Source: Anomaloglossus baeobatrachus
Lineage: Eukaryota; Chordata; Amphibia; Anura; Aromobatidae
Length of the DNA stretch: 64,000 nucleotides
Assembly: GCF_048569485.1 (NCBI RefSeq)
Contig: NC_134354.1
Span: 84,419,664 to 84,483,663 of the forward strand
Direction of reading: 5' to 3'
Part shown: positions 34,464-46,356 of the stretch, piece by piece
Layout: every line of letters begins with the position of its first letter
Position numbering within the stretch: position 1 is the first letter of the stretch
Notes under the pieces: model-generated
Databases searched by the model: none
Seen by the model: the letters and a program-made list of their open reading frames with translations, nothing else
What the model was told of the DNA's origin: nothing
Made by a program: the position numbers and the translations under genes

Positions 34464-34851
34464 ACAAAGGCTGCAGAGGACCAGGCATGAGACCACAGAA
34501 GTGCTGGGGAAGGTGGTGAGTTTTTTTAAGGCCTCTTTCACACGTACGTGCCTCCGGTACGTGTATGGTCCGTTTCCTTACGTACCGGAGACATGTACAC
34601 ACATAGACCTATGTCTTCCTATGGTGTCGGACACACGTATGTACGGAACAGACACACGTTCCGTGCGAAAATACACACGTGTGTCCGACACCATAGGAAG
34701 ACATAGGTCTACGTGTCTACGTGTCTCCGGTACGTGAGGAAACGGACCATACACGTACCGGAGGCACGTACGTGTGATAGAGGCCTTAAAAAAACTCACC
34801 ACCTTCCCCAGCACTTCTGTGGTCTCATGCCTGGTCCTCTGCAGCCTTTGT
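34464..34851. repeat. 388-bp near-perfect palindrome
   Basis: Left arm 34464-34638 and right arm about 34677-34851 are inverted copies with few mismatches around a roughly 40-bp centre. The inner part (34530-34785) is itself a foldback element starting GGCCTCTTTCACACGTACG and ending in its mirror, with TTAA or TAA at both edges. The outer ~65 bp (ACAAAGGCTGCAGAGG...GGTGGTGAG) are also mirrored, so the palindrome extends beyond the element. Confidence 0.85.
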
Positions 34852-34873
34852 ACCCAGTTTGCAGTGATTACTC

Positions 34874-36069
34874 TGTGGCGCCCTGGACAAGCCAGGACGT
34901 CACAGGTACTGCACCAACACACCCCACACCCCGGCTAGGCACATCTAGGTCAAACACAAAATCCTTGTTGCCTTCCTCCAGGGGCTCATGTCCACACCAG
35001 GGGGTGGGCCAGGCGGTTGGTCCCGCCCACCGAGGAGTTCACAGTCCTGGAGGGGGGAAAAGCAGATTAGTTGGTTAGTGGGGAGTTGGAGTTGAGAGTA
35101 GTAGAAGAAGGAAGTGGTAGTAGAGGAGACTGAAGGCGTCCGGGTGTGTGGCCCGGACGGAACAGCAAGGTTGGCAGACGGTGGTGACCGTCTGCAGGAG
35201 AGGCTGATTGGAGCAAACCATATGGACCGTGGACGGGCGGTGGCCCGGCGGTACCGCATTGGAGAGTAAAGAGAAGCCAGCACCATCCGGCAGGGCTTAC
35301 GGACCCCGACCAGGCTAGGAGTCGCCGTTAAACTGGTCAAATCCGTTAGCGAAGGGAACCTCCGGGGTTTCCCAGCAGTCAAGACCTGATTGAAGGCAAC
35401 AGCTCACACCGTAGAGGGAAACACAGTCACCGCCAAGGCTACAGTTCCCAGGGCCAGAGCCTGTGGGCAGAAGGGGCTCCTTCAGCATCCATCCAAGCTG
35501 GGGAGCGGGTTACCAGTGGGAAGCCATTGGAACCGTAACACCACACAGGTGCAGGGAAAGGCAGTCACCATCAACCTACCGGGAGCAGAAACAACCGCAG
35601 CCGCCTGTGGGACCCGTCCATCCAGCCGTTTGTTTGACCAGAGACTCCGTGTGATTTACTGGCTGAGTGAGTACCACCGTGCCGTCTGGCACCGCGCTGC
35701 CCCCGCGACCCTGCACCTCACCAGGCCCCGTAGCCCGCCTGCCATCCCATCCATCCCCTATTCCCTCACCGGGCCCCGGGACAACCAACCCCCTACCCAC
35801 GGAGGGGAGAACCAACATCCAAGCTGCTCCCTGTCATCGCTCCCGGGATCCCCGTCCAGTGCAGCGGTGGTGTCACAACCTCACCACAAGCGTGGGTGGC
35901 GTCACGGACAATATCCCTAAAACCCATACCACCCCCCCTTTCACTCACGGGCGAGGAACGCCGCTCGAGTCCCCGGGATCCGGCCCACTGCTCGAGCCAC
36001 CACCGAGCAGCAGCAGCAGCCGGACCCGAGCAGTGGGAGAGCGCAGCGTCCCCTCCTCCGCCCGCGACA
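34874..36069 (+). mobile_element. Solo LTR (e), Ty3/Gypsy-like, 1,196 bp
   Basis: It begins TGTGGCGCCCTGG and ends CCCGCGACA, with direct ACTC on both sides (34870-34873, 36070-36073). The terminal hairpin pairs TGTGGCG with CGTCACA. Subfamily as 22181-23283. The C-rich 3' third contains short (CAG)n runs near 36010. Confidence 0.85.
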
Positions 36070-36073
36070 ACTC

Positions 36074-36696
36074 CTCATCCCATCTGACTGATGGAGATCT
36101 AGATCCTAGGAAGAAGCATAAAAACAGCCTAAAATCTAGCAAAAAAGTAAGACGGCGTTAAAAATGCATCCGTCATCAGTTGGGAAAACTAAACTTCCTC
36201 GATTTATCCACATGCAAAAAATCAAGTCAATAATGTCAAGAACAGAACAATGCAGTTAGGATATTAGAAGATAATCTGCTGCCTGACTCAGAATGAAGTT
36301 ATGCGGCCATACAAATAGAAAAGGTAGAGACACGTGGTGCCTACATTGACGTGTATCCCATGTATATGTATATGTGTATCCCATACTTCGGTCACTGATA
36401 CAATACCACTCCCAGCCGCTTGCACTGCTCCTATGTAAGCGGACCTGTCATAAGATCAAAAGTGGACAGTTTTTCTATTTTATTCCTGCTGCTCCCCTGA
36501 GTATTGTTTTTTTTTTCTTATTACCAAGACGGTGTAGGCCACAGTGAATTTATATAGAGCTTCCTAAAGACAGAGAATTCTGTGAGTCTCACCCTTTTTG
36601 TAAAGAACATTTGCAGTAAATAAAAAGGCCCAGATCCCTGGAACCGCGTGGATAAAAATAGGCAAAACAGAATACTATGTGGATCAGTATTAGGCC
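36074..36696. other. Intergenic, nothing recognised
   Basis: Ordinary AT-rich sequence. No open frame with domain content. Confidence 0.4.
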
Positions 36697-36699
36697 TAA

Positions 36700-37283
36700 G
36701 GGTACTTTGCACACTACGACATCACAGGTGCGATGTCGGTGGGGTCATGTCGAAAGTGACGCACTTCCGGCGTCGCTCTCGACAGCGTAGTGTGTAAAGC
36801 CTAGATGATACGATTAACGAGCGCAAAAGCGTCGTAATCGTATCATCGGTGTAGCGTCGGCGAAAACCATAATTACCTTGCTGCGACAGTCCGATGTCGT
36901 TCCTCGTTCCTGCAGCAGCACACATCGCTGTGTGTGAAGTCGCAGGAGCGAGGAACATCTCCTACCTCCTTCACCGCGGCTCCTGTCAGCTATGCGGAAG
37001 GAAGGAAGGGGGCGGGATGTTTACGTCCCGCTCATCTCCGCCCCTCCGCTTCTATTGGCATCCTACCGTGTGACGTCGCTATGACGCCGAACGGCCCGCC
37101 CCCTTAATAAGGAGGCAGGTCGCAGGCCAGAGCGACATCGCAGGGCAAAGTGAGTGCATGTGAAGCTGGCGTAGCGATAATTTTCACTACGCCAGCTAAC
37201 ACCACATATCGCAGCTGCGACGGGTACTATCGCACTCGGCATGGCAGCATCGGCTTGCGATGTTGTAGTGTTTAAAGTACCCC
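36700..37283. mobile_element. TAA-flanked foldback element, 584 bp (family A relative)
   Basis: TAA lies at 36697-36699 and 37284-37286. The ends are GGGTACTTTGCACACTACGA and the mirror of TTGTAGTGTTTAAAGTACCCC. The interior shows inverted TTCCTCGTTCCTGCAGCAGC and CGCAGGAGCGAGGAAC, GTGACGTCGCTATGACGCCG, and the CCCTCCGCTTCTATTGGC block shared with family A. PIF/Harbinger-type by target duplication and GGG start. Confidence 0.75.
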
Positions 37284-37286
37284 TAA

Positions 37287-38896
37287 GGCCTCTAACACAC
37301 ATCCGTGCCGCCGGTACGTGTTTGGTACGTTTTTGCAAGTACCGGCGGCACGGAGACACGTACATCAATGTTACCCTATGGTAACAGGCACACACACGTA
37401 AAACCACACGGAACGTGTGTCCGTGTCGTTTGTACATGTGTGCGTTTTTCCTCACACTCAACATATCCGTTTTTCTGCGGCATCACGCAGGCACGGACCC
37501 GCTAAAGTCAATGTGTCCGTGCCTGCACGTATGTTACACTTAGCATGTCCATGTGCTACCCGTCCCGTCCGTATCACTTTTTTTGTGCATTCTGGATGCG
37601 ATGTCGGTCAATCTTTTTGTCTTGTTTGTCTTTCTCTGTCAGATGGTCGCTCTGTCTGTCTGCCCCCCTCTCTGTCCATCGTTCGGTCTCTCCCCCTCTC
37701 TCATACTCACCGATCCCCGATCACCAGTGCGGCGCTGCACAGCTGTCAAAAACCTCCGGCGGCTTTTACTATTTTGAAAATGCCGGCCGCTCATTATTCA
37801 ATCTTATATTCACTGCTGTCCCCGCCCACCGGCGCCTATGATTGGTTGCAGTGAGACAGCTGTCACTCAGCGTGGGGGCGTGTCTGACTGCAACCAATCA
37901 TACACACCGGTGGTCAGGTCTATATCATGCAGTATAATAAATAAAAAAATAAACAAAAACAACGTGCGGTCCCCCCCCAATTTTGATACCAGCCAAGGTA
38001 AAGCCACACGGCTGAAGGCTGGTATTTTCAGGATGGGGGGCTCCACGTTATGGGGAGCCCCCACAGCCTAACAATATCAGCCAGCAGCCGCCCAGAATTG
38101 CCGCATCCATTAGATGTGACAGTTCCAGGACTCTACCCAGCTCATCCCGAATTGCCCTGGTGCGTAGGCAATCAAGGTAATAAGGGGTTAATCATGACAG
38201 GCGTCTTCCCGAGATACCTTCCATGATTAACCTGTAAGTTAAAGAAAATAAAGACACACATCCAAAAAAACCTTTATTTGGAATAATGCACAAAAACAAA
38301 CACCCTCTTTCACCACTTTATTAAGCCCCAAATACCCATCCAGGTCCGGCGTAATCCACGGAGGTCCCACGACGTTCTCAGCTCTGCTACATGAAGCTGA
38401 CAAGAGCGGCCACATACCATGACCGCTCTCTGTCAGCTCCATGCAGCAACTGAGGTGATGACATTACTCAGGTTACTCGCGGTCACCGCTGGATCCTCCA
38501 ACTGTGACAGCAAGTCGCCCAAGTGACTGAAGTGAGCTGCGCGATCTGCAATGAAGTCACAGGTGAGTTGCGGTCTCGGGTGGAGGACTCCAGCTAGCCG
38601 CGGGTAGCCTGAGTGATGGCTGCGCTAATCACGCCGCTAACTTCAGTCACTCAGAGGATTAGCAGTCATCGGTGAGTCCTTCACGGGTGACCGCTAATCA
38701 GGACGCCACACACAGACAGAGCCGTGGTATGACAATGAAGTCGGGTGAAGTTCATCCGCTTTCATTCTCATCGCGCGACTCTGTCTGTGTCTGCTGTCAG
38801 CGGGTATGTAGCAACGACATTTTGCCTCACACACGAATCATTTCAAATGGACAGCACACGGACATTACACGTACGTTTCTCATGCATACGGACATT

Positions 38897-38936
<40 letters not shown>

Positions 38937-39048
38937 CGAGCATACGCCATCACACGTACCAGCGAAATGGACATAAAAAATGGAACACGGAGCCGAAAAA
39001 CGGAACGCGAGACACGCACGTGTTTTTTGCGGAAGTGTGGTAGAGGCC
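37287..39048. mobile_element. TAA-flanked non-autonomous DNA element, 1,762 bp
   Basis: The ends are GGCCTCTAACACAC and the mirror of GTGTGGTAGAGGCC, with TAA at 37284-37286 and 39049-39051. The left TAA is the right target copy of the neighbouring element, so it landed exactly on that site. The interior is heterogeneous: inverted GTACCGGCGGCACGG-type blocks, ATGATTGGTTGCAGT and its mirror near 37840-37900, and a (CA)n run at 38897-38933. No transposase. Confidence 0.7.
38897..38933. repeat. (CA)n microsatellite
   Basis: About 18 uninterrupted CA repeats within the 1,762-bp element. Confidence 0.9.
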
Positions 39049-39051
39049 TAA

Positions 39052-39406
39052 GACACACGGCATGAAAATCTTAGCCTATGTGCCAGCACACATGAGCGAT
39101 TATTTTCTGAGCCCTAATCGGACCTAGAAAACAGTCGCAGCATGCTGCGGGTGTAATGCGATCCTGGTTTCTCTTGCACCCATTCAAGTCTATGGGGCAA
39201 GAGAAAAATCGCACTGCAATCGCGGTACACTGGTGTAACGCGGGTGCAGAGCGAGAATGGCAATAGCTGGCTACGGAGGAGAGAAAACTCCTCAGAGCCG
39301 GCCTGCCCCCTGCAGCTGTGGTCTGATCGCATGATCGGACCTCAGTCGCCGTGACACTCGCATAACACTCGGCTCCCACTTTGCTGCCAGCCGTGTGGCC
39401 CCAGCC
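39052..39406. mobile_element. Foldback element between TAA and TTA
   Basis: It is bounded by TAA (39049-39051) and TTA (39407-39409). Imperfect ends are GACACACGGC and the mirror of GCCGTGTGGCCCCAGCC. Interior words such as GCAAGAGAAAAATCGCACTG recall frog CpG-rich foldbacks. No coding. Confidence 0.5.
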
Positions 39407-39409
39407 TTA

Positions 39410-39632
39410 GGGCTCACTCACACTTACTCTATTTTGACGCAAACGGAATCCGTCACTAATGTAGTACAGTTCATTTATTTACAGTGGAAGCGCGACATCA
39501 TGTGGACACAAGCGGGTACTGCATGACACACATACGCGCCATAGTAACGCGCTTCCACTGTAAATAAATGAACTGTACTACATTAGCGATGGATTCCGTT
39601 TGCATCAAAATAGCGCAAGTGTGAAACTAGCC
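39410..39632. mobile_element. Hairpin element, arms about 95 bp
   Basis: The left arm contains ACGGAATCC, CTAATGTAGTACAGTTCATT and TATTTACAGTGGAAGCGCG; each is mirrored on the right. The loop is about 40 bp. The left end GGGCTCACTCACACTT is preceded by TTA; the right end reads AAGTGTGAAACTAGCC. Confidence 0.8.
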
Positions 39633-39635
39633 TTT

Positions 39636-40216
39636 GTAAAATAATAGCAAAGGGTGACTACTTTTGTCCTGGCGACAGGTGCTCTTTAATACGTAGTATG
39701 TACATGGGGCATGCTGGGTTCCCATCATGTGTCTCCTGTTTGAAGTGATTACCTTGATAATTAGCTGCCTCTCTGCCTTTAGTTAATGCCAGTTGTAGCT
39801 TATGCCCGGTGGTGTCTGCGAGCCTGGTTTCCCTGTATTCAGTATTTGATCTATTATTACCCAACTTTGGACCTTTCTTCTGACTATCCATTTGCTTAAC
39901 CCCTTTACCTTGATACCTTTATGGAATTGTGACCTCGGACTGTCACCTGACAACACCTTTTGTTCTCTCCCCTTACTTTATTACTAGCCCTCTTGGTATT
40001 TCCCCCTGGACTTCTAGAATACCCAGCCTCATGGCTAGCCCGTGAGTAGTGACTAGCGTCACAACAGCTACACCTACATTATCGACAACACTTCCATTGA
40101 AAGACCAAAAAGTCCCGTCAGAGCTTCTTTCTAAACCCCCCTGAAAAACACATTTGGGTTGCATATGCCGACGAGGCCACTGACTATAATTGTGCAGACA
40201 GAGTCAGTGTGTGCTC
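39636..40216. other. Intergenic, nothing recognised
   Basis: Moderate-complexity sequence without a convincing gene. Words just before the hairpin at 40217 match those at 10960-11000, so part of this belongs to that dispersed family. Confidence 0.4.
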
Positions 40217-40332
40217 TGTCTTGCACCATTTTCGAGCGCATACGCTTTCTTTAGGCGGACACCCAGATGTAGTCTACTACATTTGGGTGTCCACCTGCAT
40301 AAAGCGAATGTACGCGAAAATGGTGCAAGACA
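40217..40332. repeat. Foldback, arms about 58 bp
   Basis: TGTCTTGCACCATTTTCG and TTAGGCGGACACCCAGATG are mirrored by CATTTGGGTGTCCACCTG and CGAAAATGGTGCAAGACA. The family is shared with 11001-11074. Confidence 0.75.
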
Positions 40333-40592
40333 GGGCAAACGGTGACTCCATCTGCTACATTATAGTCAATGGCCCCATCGGTGCATGTGTCCGAAACCCG
40401 TTTTGTGGGGGGTTGGACGGAAGCTCTGACAAGACCAGTGAATGCAGGTAATAACGCAGTGTGAAAAGGCCCTTGTCTAATAAGTGCAGATGTACAAAAT
40501 GTGCACATAGACTACTGTAAGCCCCACCAAAAGGAGAATAACCCCAGTAAACCTTTAAAACCTTTTTGACTAATAGGCCCCAGCAAGAGTTA

Positions 40593-41150
40593 AGGCCACT
40601 TTACATTGGTAGCTTTGTAGCTGGTGAAAGCACCCGCCCCTGTCGGTTATGTGTCACGGGTAAATTGCTGCCCGTGGCGCACAATATCGCTAGGCCCCAT
40701 CACATGTACTTACCTACCCTGCGATGTTGCTGTGGCCGGCGAACCGCCTCCTTCCTAAGGGGGCGGTTTGTGCGGCGTCACAGCGACGTCACACGGCAGG
40801 CGGCCAATAGAAGCAGAGGGGTGGAGAGGAGCCGAAGGAAAGACACGCCCACCTCGTTGCCGGAGGACGCAGGTAAGCTGTTGTTTGTCGTTCCTGGGGT
40901 GTCACACGTAGCGATGTGTGCTGCCTCAGGAACGACCATCAACCTGCGTGCAAAAGCAGCAACGATATTCGAGATTAGAACGACGTGTCAAGGATCAACG
41001 ATAAGGTGAGTATTTTTGATCATTAACGGTCGTTCGTATGTTTCACACGCAACGACGTCGCTAACGAGGCTAACGAGGCCGGATGTGCGTCACGAATTCC
41101 GTGACCCCAACGGCATCTCGTTAGCGATGTCGTTGCGTGTAAAGTGGCCT
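40593..41150 (-). mobile_element. Family A element, complete, with TTA target duplication
   Basis: TTA lies on both sides (40590-40592, 41151-41153), and the ends AGGCCACTTTACA are perfect inverted copies. The interior is family A in reverse orientation relative to 2574-3125. This is the copy that best defines the ends and the 3-bp target duplication expected of PIF/Harbinger elements. Confidence 0.85.
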
Positions 41151-41153
41151 TTA

Positions 41154-41681
41154 GGGCTATGTTACCGCCCTTTGCTGACGTCTTGCTCTTCCACATTTGC
41201 TATCAACATTACTTGGAAGCTTCCATTAATGACACTGAAAAAAATATATAAATTGTGTCTGAAGTTTTGGAATACAAATGATCTACTCCTAATGCAAGTT
41301 CTAGCAAGTCTCTTCCTCCAGATGTGATTACATTGAATGAAAAGGTTGAGTATATAGAAAAATGTAAGGACCAAAATGTAGTGACTTCTACCCATTGTGG
41401 AGGCTCTTATTTGTTCATAGTAATGTTATAGATCTCCCTGTGACAATTCTCTGTCATACTGAACACTCCAAGGACTTGTGACCACTAAACCTGATAAAAT
41501 GGTCTATGGGAAACTTGAGCTTCAAGATGATCTGCTTGAGGATTATAAATATTGAGTTGAGCTTGAGGGACAGAAGATCTTGTATCAGTAAAGAAATCTC
41601 TATCAGGGCAGGTCTAGTATCAGTCCTGTAAAAGAGAATTTATTACCAATGACTCCAGATGGTCTAGATAAACTGTCTTAA
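41154..41681. other. Intergenic, nothing recognised
   Basis: AT-rich and probably old repeat sequence. No gene. Confidence 0.4.
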
Positions 41682-42240
41682 GGTGTTGTCACTATTACGC
41701 AACCTCTTATTAATGCGCCCATGGACGTGAAAAAAATAAATTACCTCCAGGACCAGCTCCTCCATACATACCTGCATCCCCCAACACTACACATTAATGA
41801 ACATAGTCATTTAACGCTGACAAAATGTGAATGCTGCAGCCAATCAGCAACCTCTGATTGGCTGCAGCATTCACATGACATCATCGCCAGATGTTGATTT
41901 TAGGGGACTGGAGGAGCAGCATCAGTTTGGGAGGAGAGCTCAAATAATCACGTGAGCCCAGCGACCAGTCACCACCGGACTCCATCACCCCGCCTTTGGA
42001 TATTTGAGCAGGACGTCAGCGCTGCACTCACTTCCATCTCAACTCTCCGAAGGCGACGAGACAGATGCTGGGCACTGATTGGTTGCGGGACCCGTGTGTC
42101 ATAACAATGTTACTTGGGCTGCAGGAACACGGCTTCAGACATCACTGGAACCGCGGCTGGAGGTGAGTATAGGCCTATTTATTTTTACGGTGGTGAACAA
42201 GGGGAATGAGTTGGAGTTGTCCAAGTAGTGGACATCCCCT
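41682..42240. mobile_element. TTAA foldback element with internal perfect hairpin
   Basis: TTAA lies at 41678-41681 and 42241-42244, with ends GGTGTTGTCACTA and the mirror of TAGTGGACATCCCCT. Inside, 41826-41875 is a perfect hairpin with 22-bp arms around ATGCTGCAGCCAATCAG and a 6-base loop. Non-coding. Confidence 0.65.
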
Positions 42241-42244
42241 TTAA

Positions 42245-43071
42245 TACATTTGTTTCTTTAGTCCACATATAGCATGAATGTTGGAAGCTCATAATTGACA
42301 AACATGATTTAAAGGACAAAATACAAGATCTTATCAGCTGACTAATAATTTTTATTTTTTTCATTCATCACCTGATTGGCGGCATGTTTACACAGGCTGA
42401 TGATCAGGAACGCTCATTGGCACATTAATGGCTCATACATGGGCGGCTTCTAGGAGAGTTCTGGAGGTGGGATTACATGTACCGTATATTCAACAGTAGA
42501 TTTTCCAACCCCATAATTTTCTTTCACAATCAGCTTATAATTGGATAAAATACGAAATAGGAGTAAGGCCTAGTGCACATGATGAGTATTTGGTGAGTTT
42601 TTTACCTCAGTATTTTTAGCCAAACTCAAAGTAGGTGATAAATCCAGAAGTGGTGTCCGTGTTTCTATTATACTTTTCCTCTGATTGTTCCACTCCTGGT
42701 TTTGGTGTATAAATACTGATGTGAAATACTGAACGTGTGAACGTGACCCAAAACTTCACCAATCTCCTCAGTGTCAGTGATACCTTTCTGGTAACCCGCC
42801 AATCTCTGTTTATGGAGCTTCAGCCGGTATGTGTGTGTCAACGCGTGCCCTCTAGAGTCAACCACTGAGTGAAGTGAGGATATGTCAAGTTTATTGAGGT
42901 CCCCACTGTGGCCAGTGATTGGCTGCAGCAGTCACATGACATTTCATTGCTGGTGCAGGGGACCAGGGAAGAATTGGCACAGGAGCCAACCCTTTATATA
43001 GACCCCAATAATTGTTCAAATGAAGAGACAGACGTACTCTCCTTTGAGACTGAAGATGAGCTTAAAGGGGT
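42245..43071. other. Intergenic, probable decayed elements
   Basis: A stretch around 42560-42760 has GCCTAGTGCACATGATGAG and GTGTGAACGTGACCC, which look like ends of a foldback element, but I could not define its borders. No gene. Confidence 0.35.
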
Positions 43072-43075
43072 TGTC

Positions 43076-43267
43076 CACCTTTGGAGAATTTTTTTTTGAT
43101 AATTAATGTATTTTTGACTAAAATATATTTTTTGTAATTGGGGTCCATAAACATTCTGCACAGTTTGCCTTCTGTGCGTCTATTGCTGGTATTGGAATTG
43201 AGAATCCTTTAGTGACCTTATTACCATGCAGGAGAGATTGTAACTTCTTGGTTTATGGACAACACCT
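43076..43267. mobile_element. Short TTAA element, 192 bp
   Basis: TTAA on both sides (43072-43075, 43268-43271); ends AGGGGTTGTCC and the mirror of GGACAACACCT. Non-coding MITE. Confidence 0.7.
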
Positions 43268-43271
43268 TTAA

Positions 43272-44309
43272 TAACGTATATAAGCTTGTCTGTGGCCTTG
43301 GAGATAAGTGGAGCTCATCTAGAGTTTTTGCACTTTTCTTTGTGTCTGGGAGAGCTGCTGTCAATCACATGGAAGCAGTATGATAGCCATGTTTTTTCTG
43401 CAATACATAGAAGTAGTAAACAACTGAAAAGAATGTATAACTTGACTGAACTGCTTAACGTATAGGGTCGGGGTATTTCTTGAGTAAGAGAAGAGGTAGA
43501 AATATTTTGTTAAAGTCACCATATAAGCTTTTAAAAGGTGCCTGCAGGCTACATATAACCTGTTAAACGTGTCTTGGAATAACTTTATGCATTAGATAGA
43601 CACTCCCTATGAAGGTGAAGCACTTCTCTTTAGAGTTCAAGATAATATATAGGAAAGTCAATAAATAAGGTTCCAGGTGGGGACGTACAAAAACATTATA
43701 GGTCCAAATAACAAAAGTCCTAATTGGCCTCCCCTTGCCGACACGCAAAAAATATTCGGGTCACAGTGCACAGCCATAATCACATACCCCATACTTGTAA
43801 AGACAGGGAAAGTGACATGTAGAGTATGATGCCAACTCAGTTGCCCTCCGAGACACAGCGTGATGACCCCACAGTACCCCCCACATGCACAATGTGAGGC
43901 CCCTACAGAGCCACCACACACAATATGAAGATACCACAGTTCCCTTGCCCATTATGAGGCTCCCAGTGACCTCAACACAGTATGATTCCCCAGAGTATGA
44001 AGCCGCAATAGACACATACAGTATGATTCTGTCATGATTCATGCATGGCTCTGCCATTCCTGACCAATCCATGTATCCTGCCTCCGGAATTAAGGTCTCT
44101 TGGGAGGGGCCTGTTCATTCTGGCCTTGTTCTGGGGGTCACACCACCATATCTTGGTGCTGGTACCTTTCGGACGCCACCAGTGATATTTCCATCTTTGC
44201 TGTGTGCTCCGTTCCTCGGAGAAGTTCTCTATTTCTTGTCCTGCTACCCAGTTTGTCTGGATCTCTGTTCCCCTTGCCTGACCTGACTTCATCCCTCCTG
44301 TCCAACCTG
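43272..44309. other. Intergenic; degenerate repeat at 43850-44040
   Basis: 43850-44040 repeats phrases such as CACAATATGA and CCCCACAGT at irregular spacing, like 21700-21940. The rest shows no gene or defined element. Confidence 0.4.
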
Positions 44310-44555
44310 ACCTCCGTCCCTCTGCTTCTATTGGACTGCTGCCTTGTGACGTCGCTGTGACGCCGCACAAACCGCCCCCTTAGAAAAGAGGCTGTTTGCC
44401 GGCCACAGCGACGTTGCTATGAAGGTAAGTGTGTGTGACCGGTACTAGCGATTTTGTACGCCACGGACAGCGATTTGCCCGTGACGCACAAATGACGGGG
44501 GCGGGTGCTTTTATGAGCGACATCACTAGCGATGTTGCTGCGTGTAAAGCAGCCT
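44310..44555 (+). mobile_element. Family A element, 3' half
   Basis: It contains CCTCTGCTTCTATTGGAC, GTGACGTCGCTGTGACGCCG, GCGATTTGCCCGTGACGCAC, GACGGGGGCGGGTGC and the terminal GTGTAAAGCAGCCT, followed by TTA (44556-44558). The 5' half is missing. Confidence 0.75.
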
Positions 44556-44917
44556 TTAAGTAAAGCCCCAAATACTTTTGGCAGATAATCTTCCGGTTAT
44601 GAGCACAAGCCAAATGGATCGGTGATCAATTAAAAGGAGCTATTAACGGTACGGTCCAGATATTCCCATATTATTTACACAAGACGAAAAGGATGGATTG
44701 TAGAGTCAGCGTAAATAATGCAAAATAATAGTTTGTACATACGCTTTTTTGACCAATCATTAATAGATAAGCAGACCTGTGGAGGTTTCTTCTGGACCCA
44801 GACTTGACATGAATCCCAATGGTTGGGCAGTTCAGCCCTCCACCCACATACAGCCAGCCATACACAGATTACTCCCGGAGGAGGGAGGACGAGTTTTTAC
44901 ACACACATATGTAATAA

Positions 44918-44972
44918 TAATATGTATTTATTTATGTAGCGCCATTAATTACATTGCGCTTTACATACATCA

Positions 44973-45017
<45 letters not shown>

Positions 45018-45145
45018 TATATATTAATATATACACACACATATATGTACAGTATATATATTTTTTGTCCACACTACATCCAATAAATAATAATATATTT
45101 ATTCATTTATATAGCGCTGTTAATTCCATAGCACTTTACATACAT
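44918..45145. repeat. Two copies of a TTATATAGCGC-type short repeat and a TA run
   Basis: 44918-44970 and 45097-45145 share TTTATTTAT.TAGCGC, TTAATT.CAT and GC(A/G)CTTTACATACAT. Between them lies a (TA)n run (44976-45010). The motif is one I associate with dispersed repeats of fish and amphibians. Confidence 0.6.
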
Positions 45146-45330
45146 TCTGATTTTACCCCCAGTGCGAACAATTTAGAGACTGCAAGTGGCTCGCACTGGG
45201 CCGAGCACTGAGCGTACCCGAGTACAGCAATGCTCGCTCGAGTGGTCAGCAAACGTAATGCTCCCGAACTCCAAACCCAAACTCTGTTTTTTTTTTTGTA
45301 AAGTCTGTGTTCGGTACTAACACCAAACTT

Positions 45331-45770
45331 TAACCCTTTTAAGACCAAGGATGTACTGGTACGTCATTTGCCATGTCCCCCAGGTAACCGCCTTTGTGGT
45401 AAGCCCACAGTAATCCCCGCACATGTCTGCTGATCTGATCAGCAAACATATGTGGTTAGCAGGCGCAAGTAGACCAGAGATCTACGTGCTCCTGTTGACC
45501 CATTAGATCGCGCTGTCAAACTCTGACAGCGTTATTTCAAGGGCTGCATTGGGGATCACGCTGTTTCCCGCTGCCATCGGCAGCCGCGTGATTGCATCAT
45601 TAAAATGCAATAACAGGCGATGAAAACATCACATCTACACAAAAATTGTATAGTTGAAAACATCAACTCAAGACACAAAAAAGAAGACATCACTGAGCCC
45701 CAGATCCAGAAAATCGAGAACACTATGGCTCTCGTAAAATGGCGACAAAAGCGCTATTCTGTTTTTGGAC
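45331..45770. repeat. Dispersed repeat D, short copy
   Basis: Same family as 17023-18252: starts TTAACCCTTTTAAGACC, then GGATGTACTGGTACGTCA, CACATGTCTGCTGATC, GGCGCAAGTAG and AATGCAATAACAGGCGATG. It lacks the 3' A/T-rich third. Confidence 0.6.
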
Positions 45771-45779
45771 AAAAATCTG

Positions 45780-46116
45780 AATTTGTTTTCTGGGTTCTGA
45801 AGGTGTTCATTGAGCTCAGCAGTTATTTTCGGAGCTGTGGTCTTGCGATGCTCTCTCACAATTCGCTTTAGAGTGCGACGGTCTCTCTGTCAACTTCGAC
45901 TGTCGGCCAGACCTGTGCTTTGCTGCGGACATTTTTTCCTTCTCTTTCAAATGCAGTCATTACTTTGAAGACAGTACCTCTTGATACGCCAAGCATTTGG
46001 GCACTTTCTGTTACACTAGTGCCTGCCATATGAGCACCAACAATTTGGCCTCTTTGAAAATCCGAGAGGGCTGCCATTGGTATCAGGTTTTCATCAATGT
46101 TCTTACAATTCTGCAA
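45780..46116 (-). pseudogene. Tc1-like transposase N-terminal fragment
   Basis: On the minus strand, MAALSDFQRGQIVGAHMAGT then SVTESAQMLGVSRGTVFKVM is a typical Tc1 helix-turn-helix start, followed by AFEREGKNVRSKAQVW and VDRETVAL (from 46116 down to 45868). After a frame change the sequence continues as REHRKTTAPKITAELNEHLQ. That makes about 110 residues of the usual 340; the catalytic domain is absent. A different Tc1 family from the pair at 14.2-16.6 kb. Confidence 0.75.
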
Positions 46117-46287
46117 AACAAACAGTTAATTTACATACACACAGGGCCGCCACTAGGAATTTCAGGGCCCCATACTGGCAAAATTATGGGGCCCCCCTGA
46201 GACTCCACCCAGGCTCCACCCCGGCTCTGCCTCCAACTCGCAAACCTTCCACAGTCCGCCGCCACTCTTGGAAAAACACACATATAC

Positions 46288-46289
<2 letters not shown>

Positions 46290-46345
<56 letters not shown>
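46290..46345. repeat. (TA)n microsatellite
   Basis: Near-pure TA run preceded by CATATACATATA and followed by (CA)n and a Tc1-type end. Confidence 0.9.
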
Positions 46346-46347
<2 letters not shown>

Positions 46348-46356
46348 CACACACAC

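Noticed and set aside
35390-36161. Overlapping 164- and 176-codon frames
   Set aside because: They lie inside solo LTR (e), which is GC-rich and so stays open by chance.
41826-41875. Perfect 22-bp hairpin as a microRNA precursor
   Set aside because: It is part of a TTAA foldback element; loop and arm length do not suggest a Drosha substrate.
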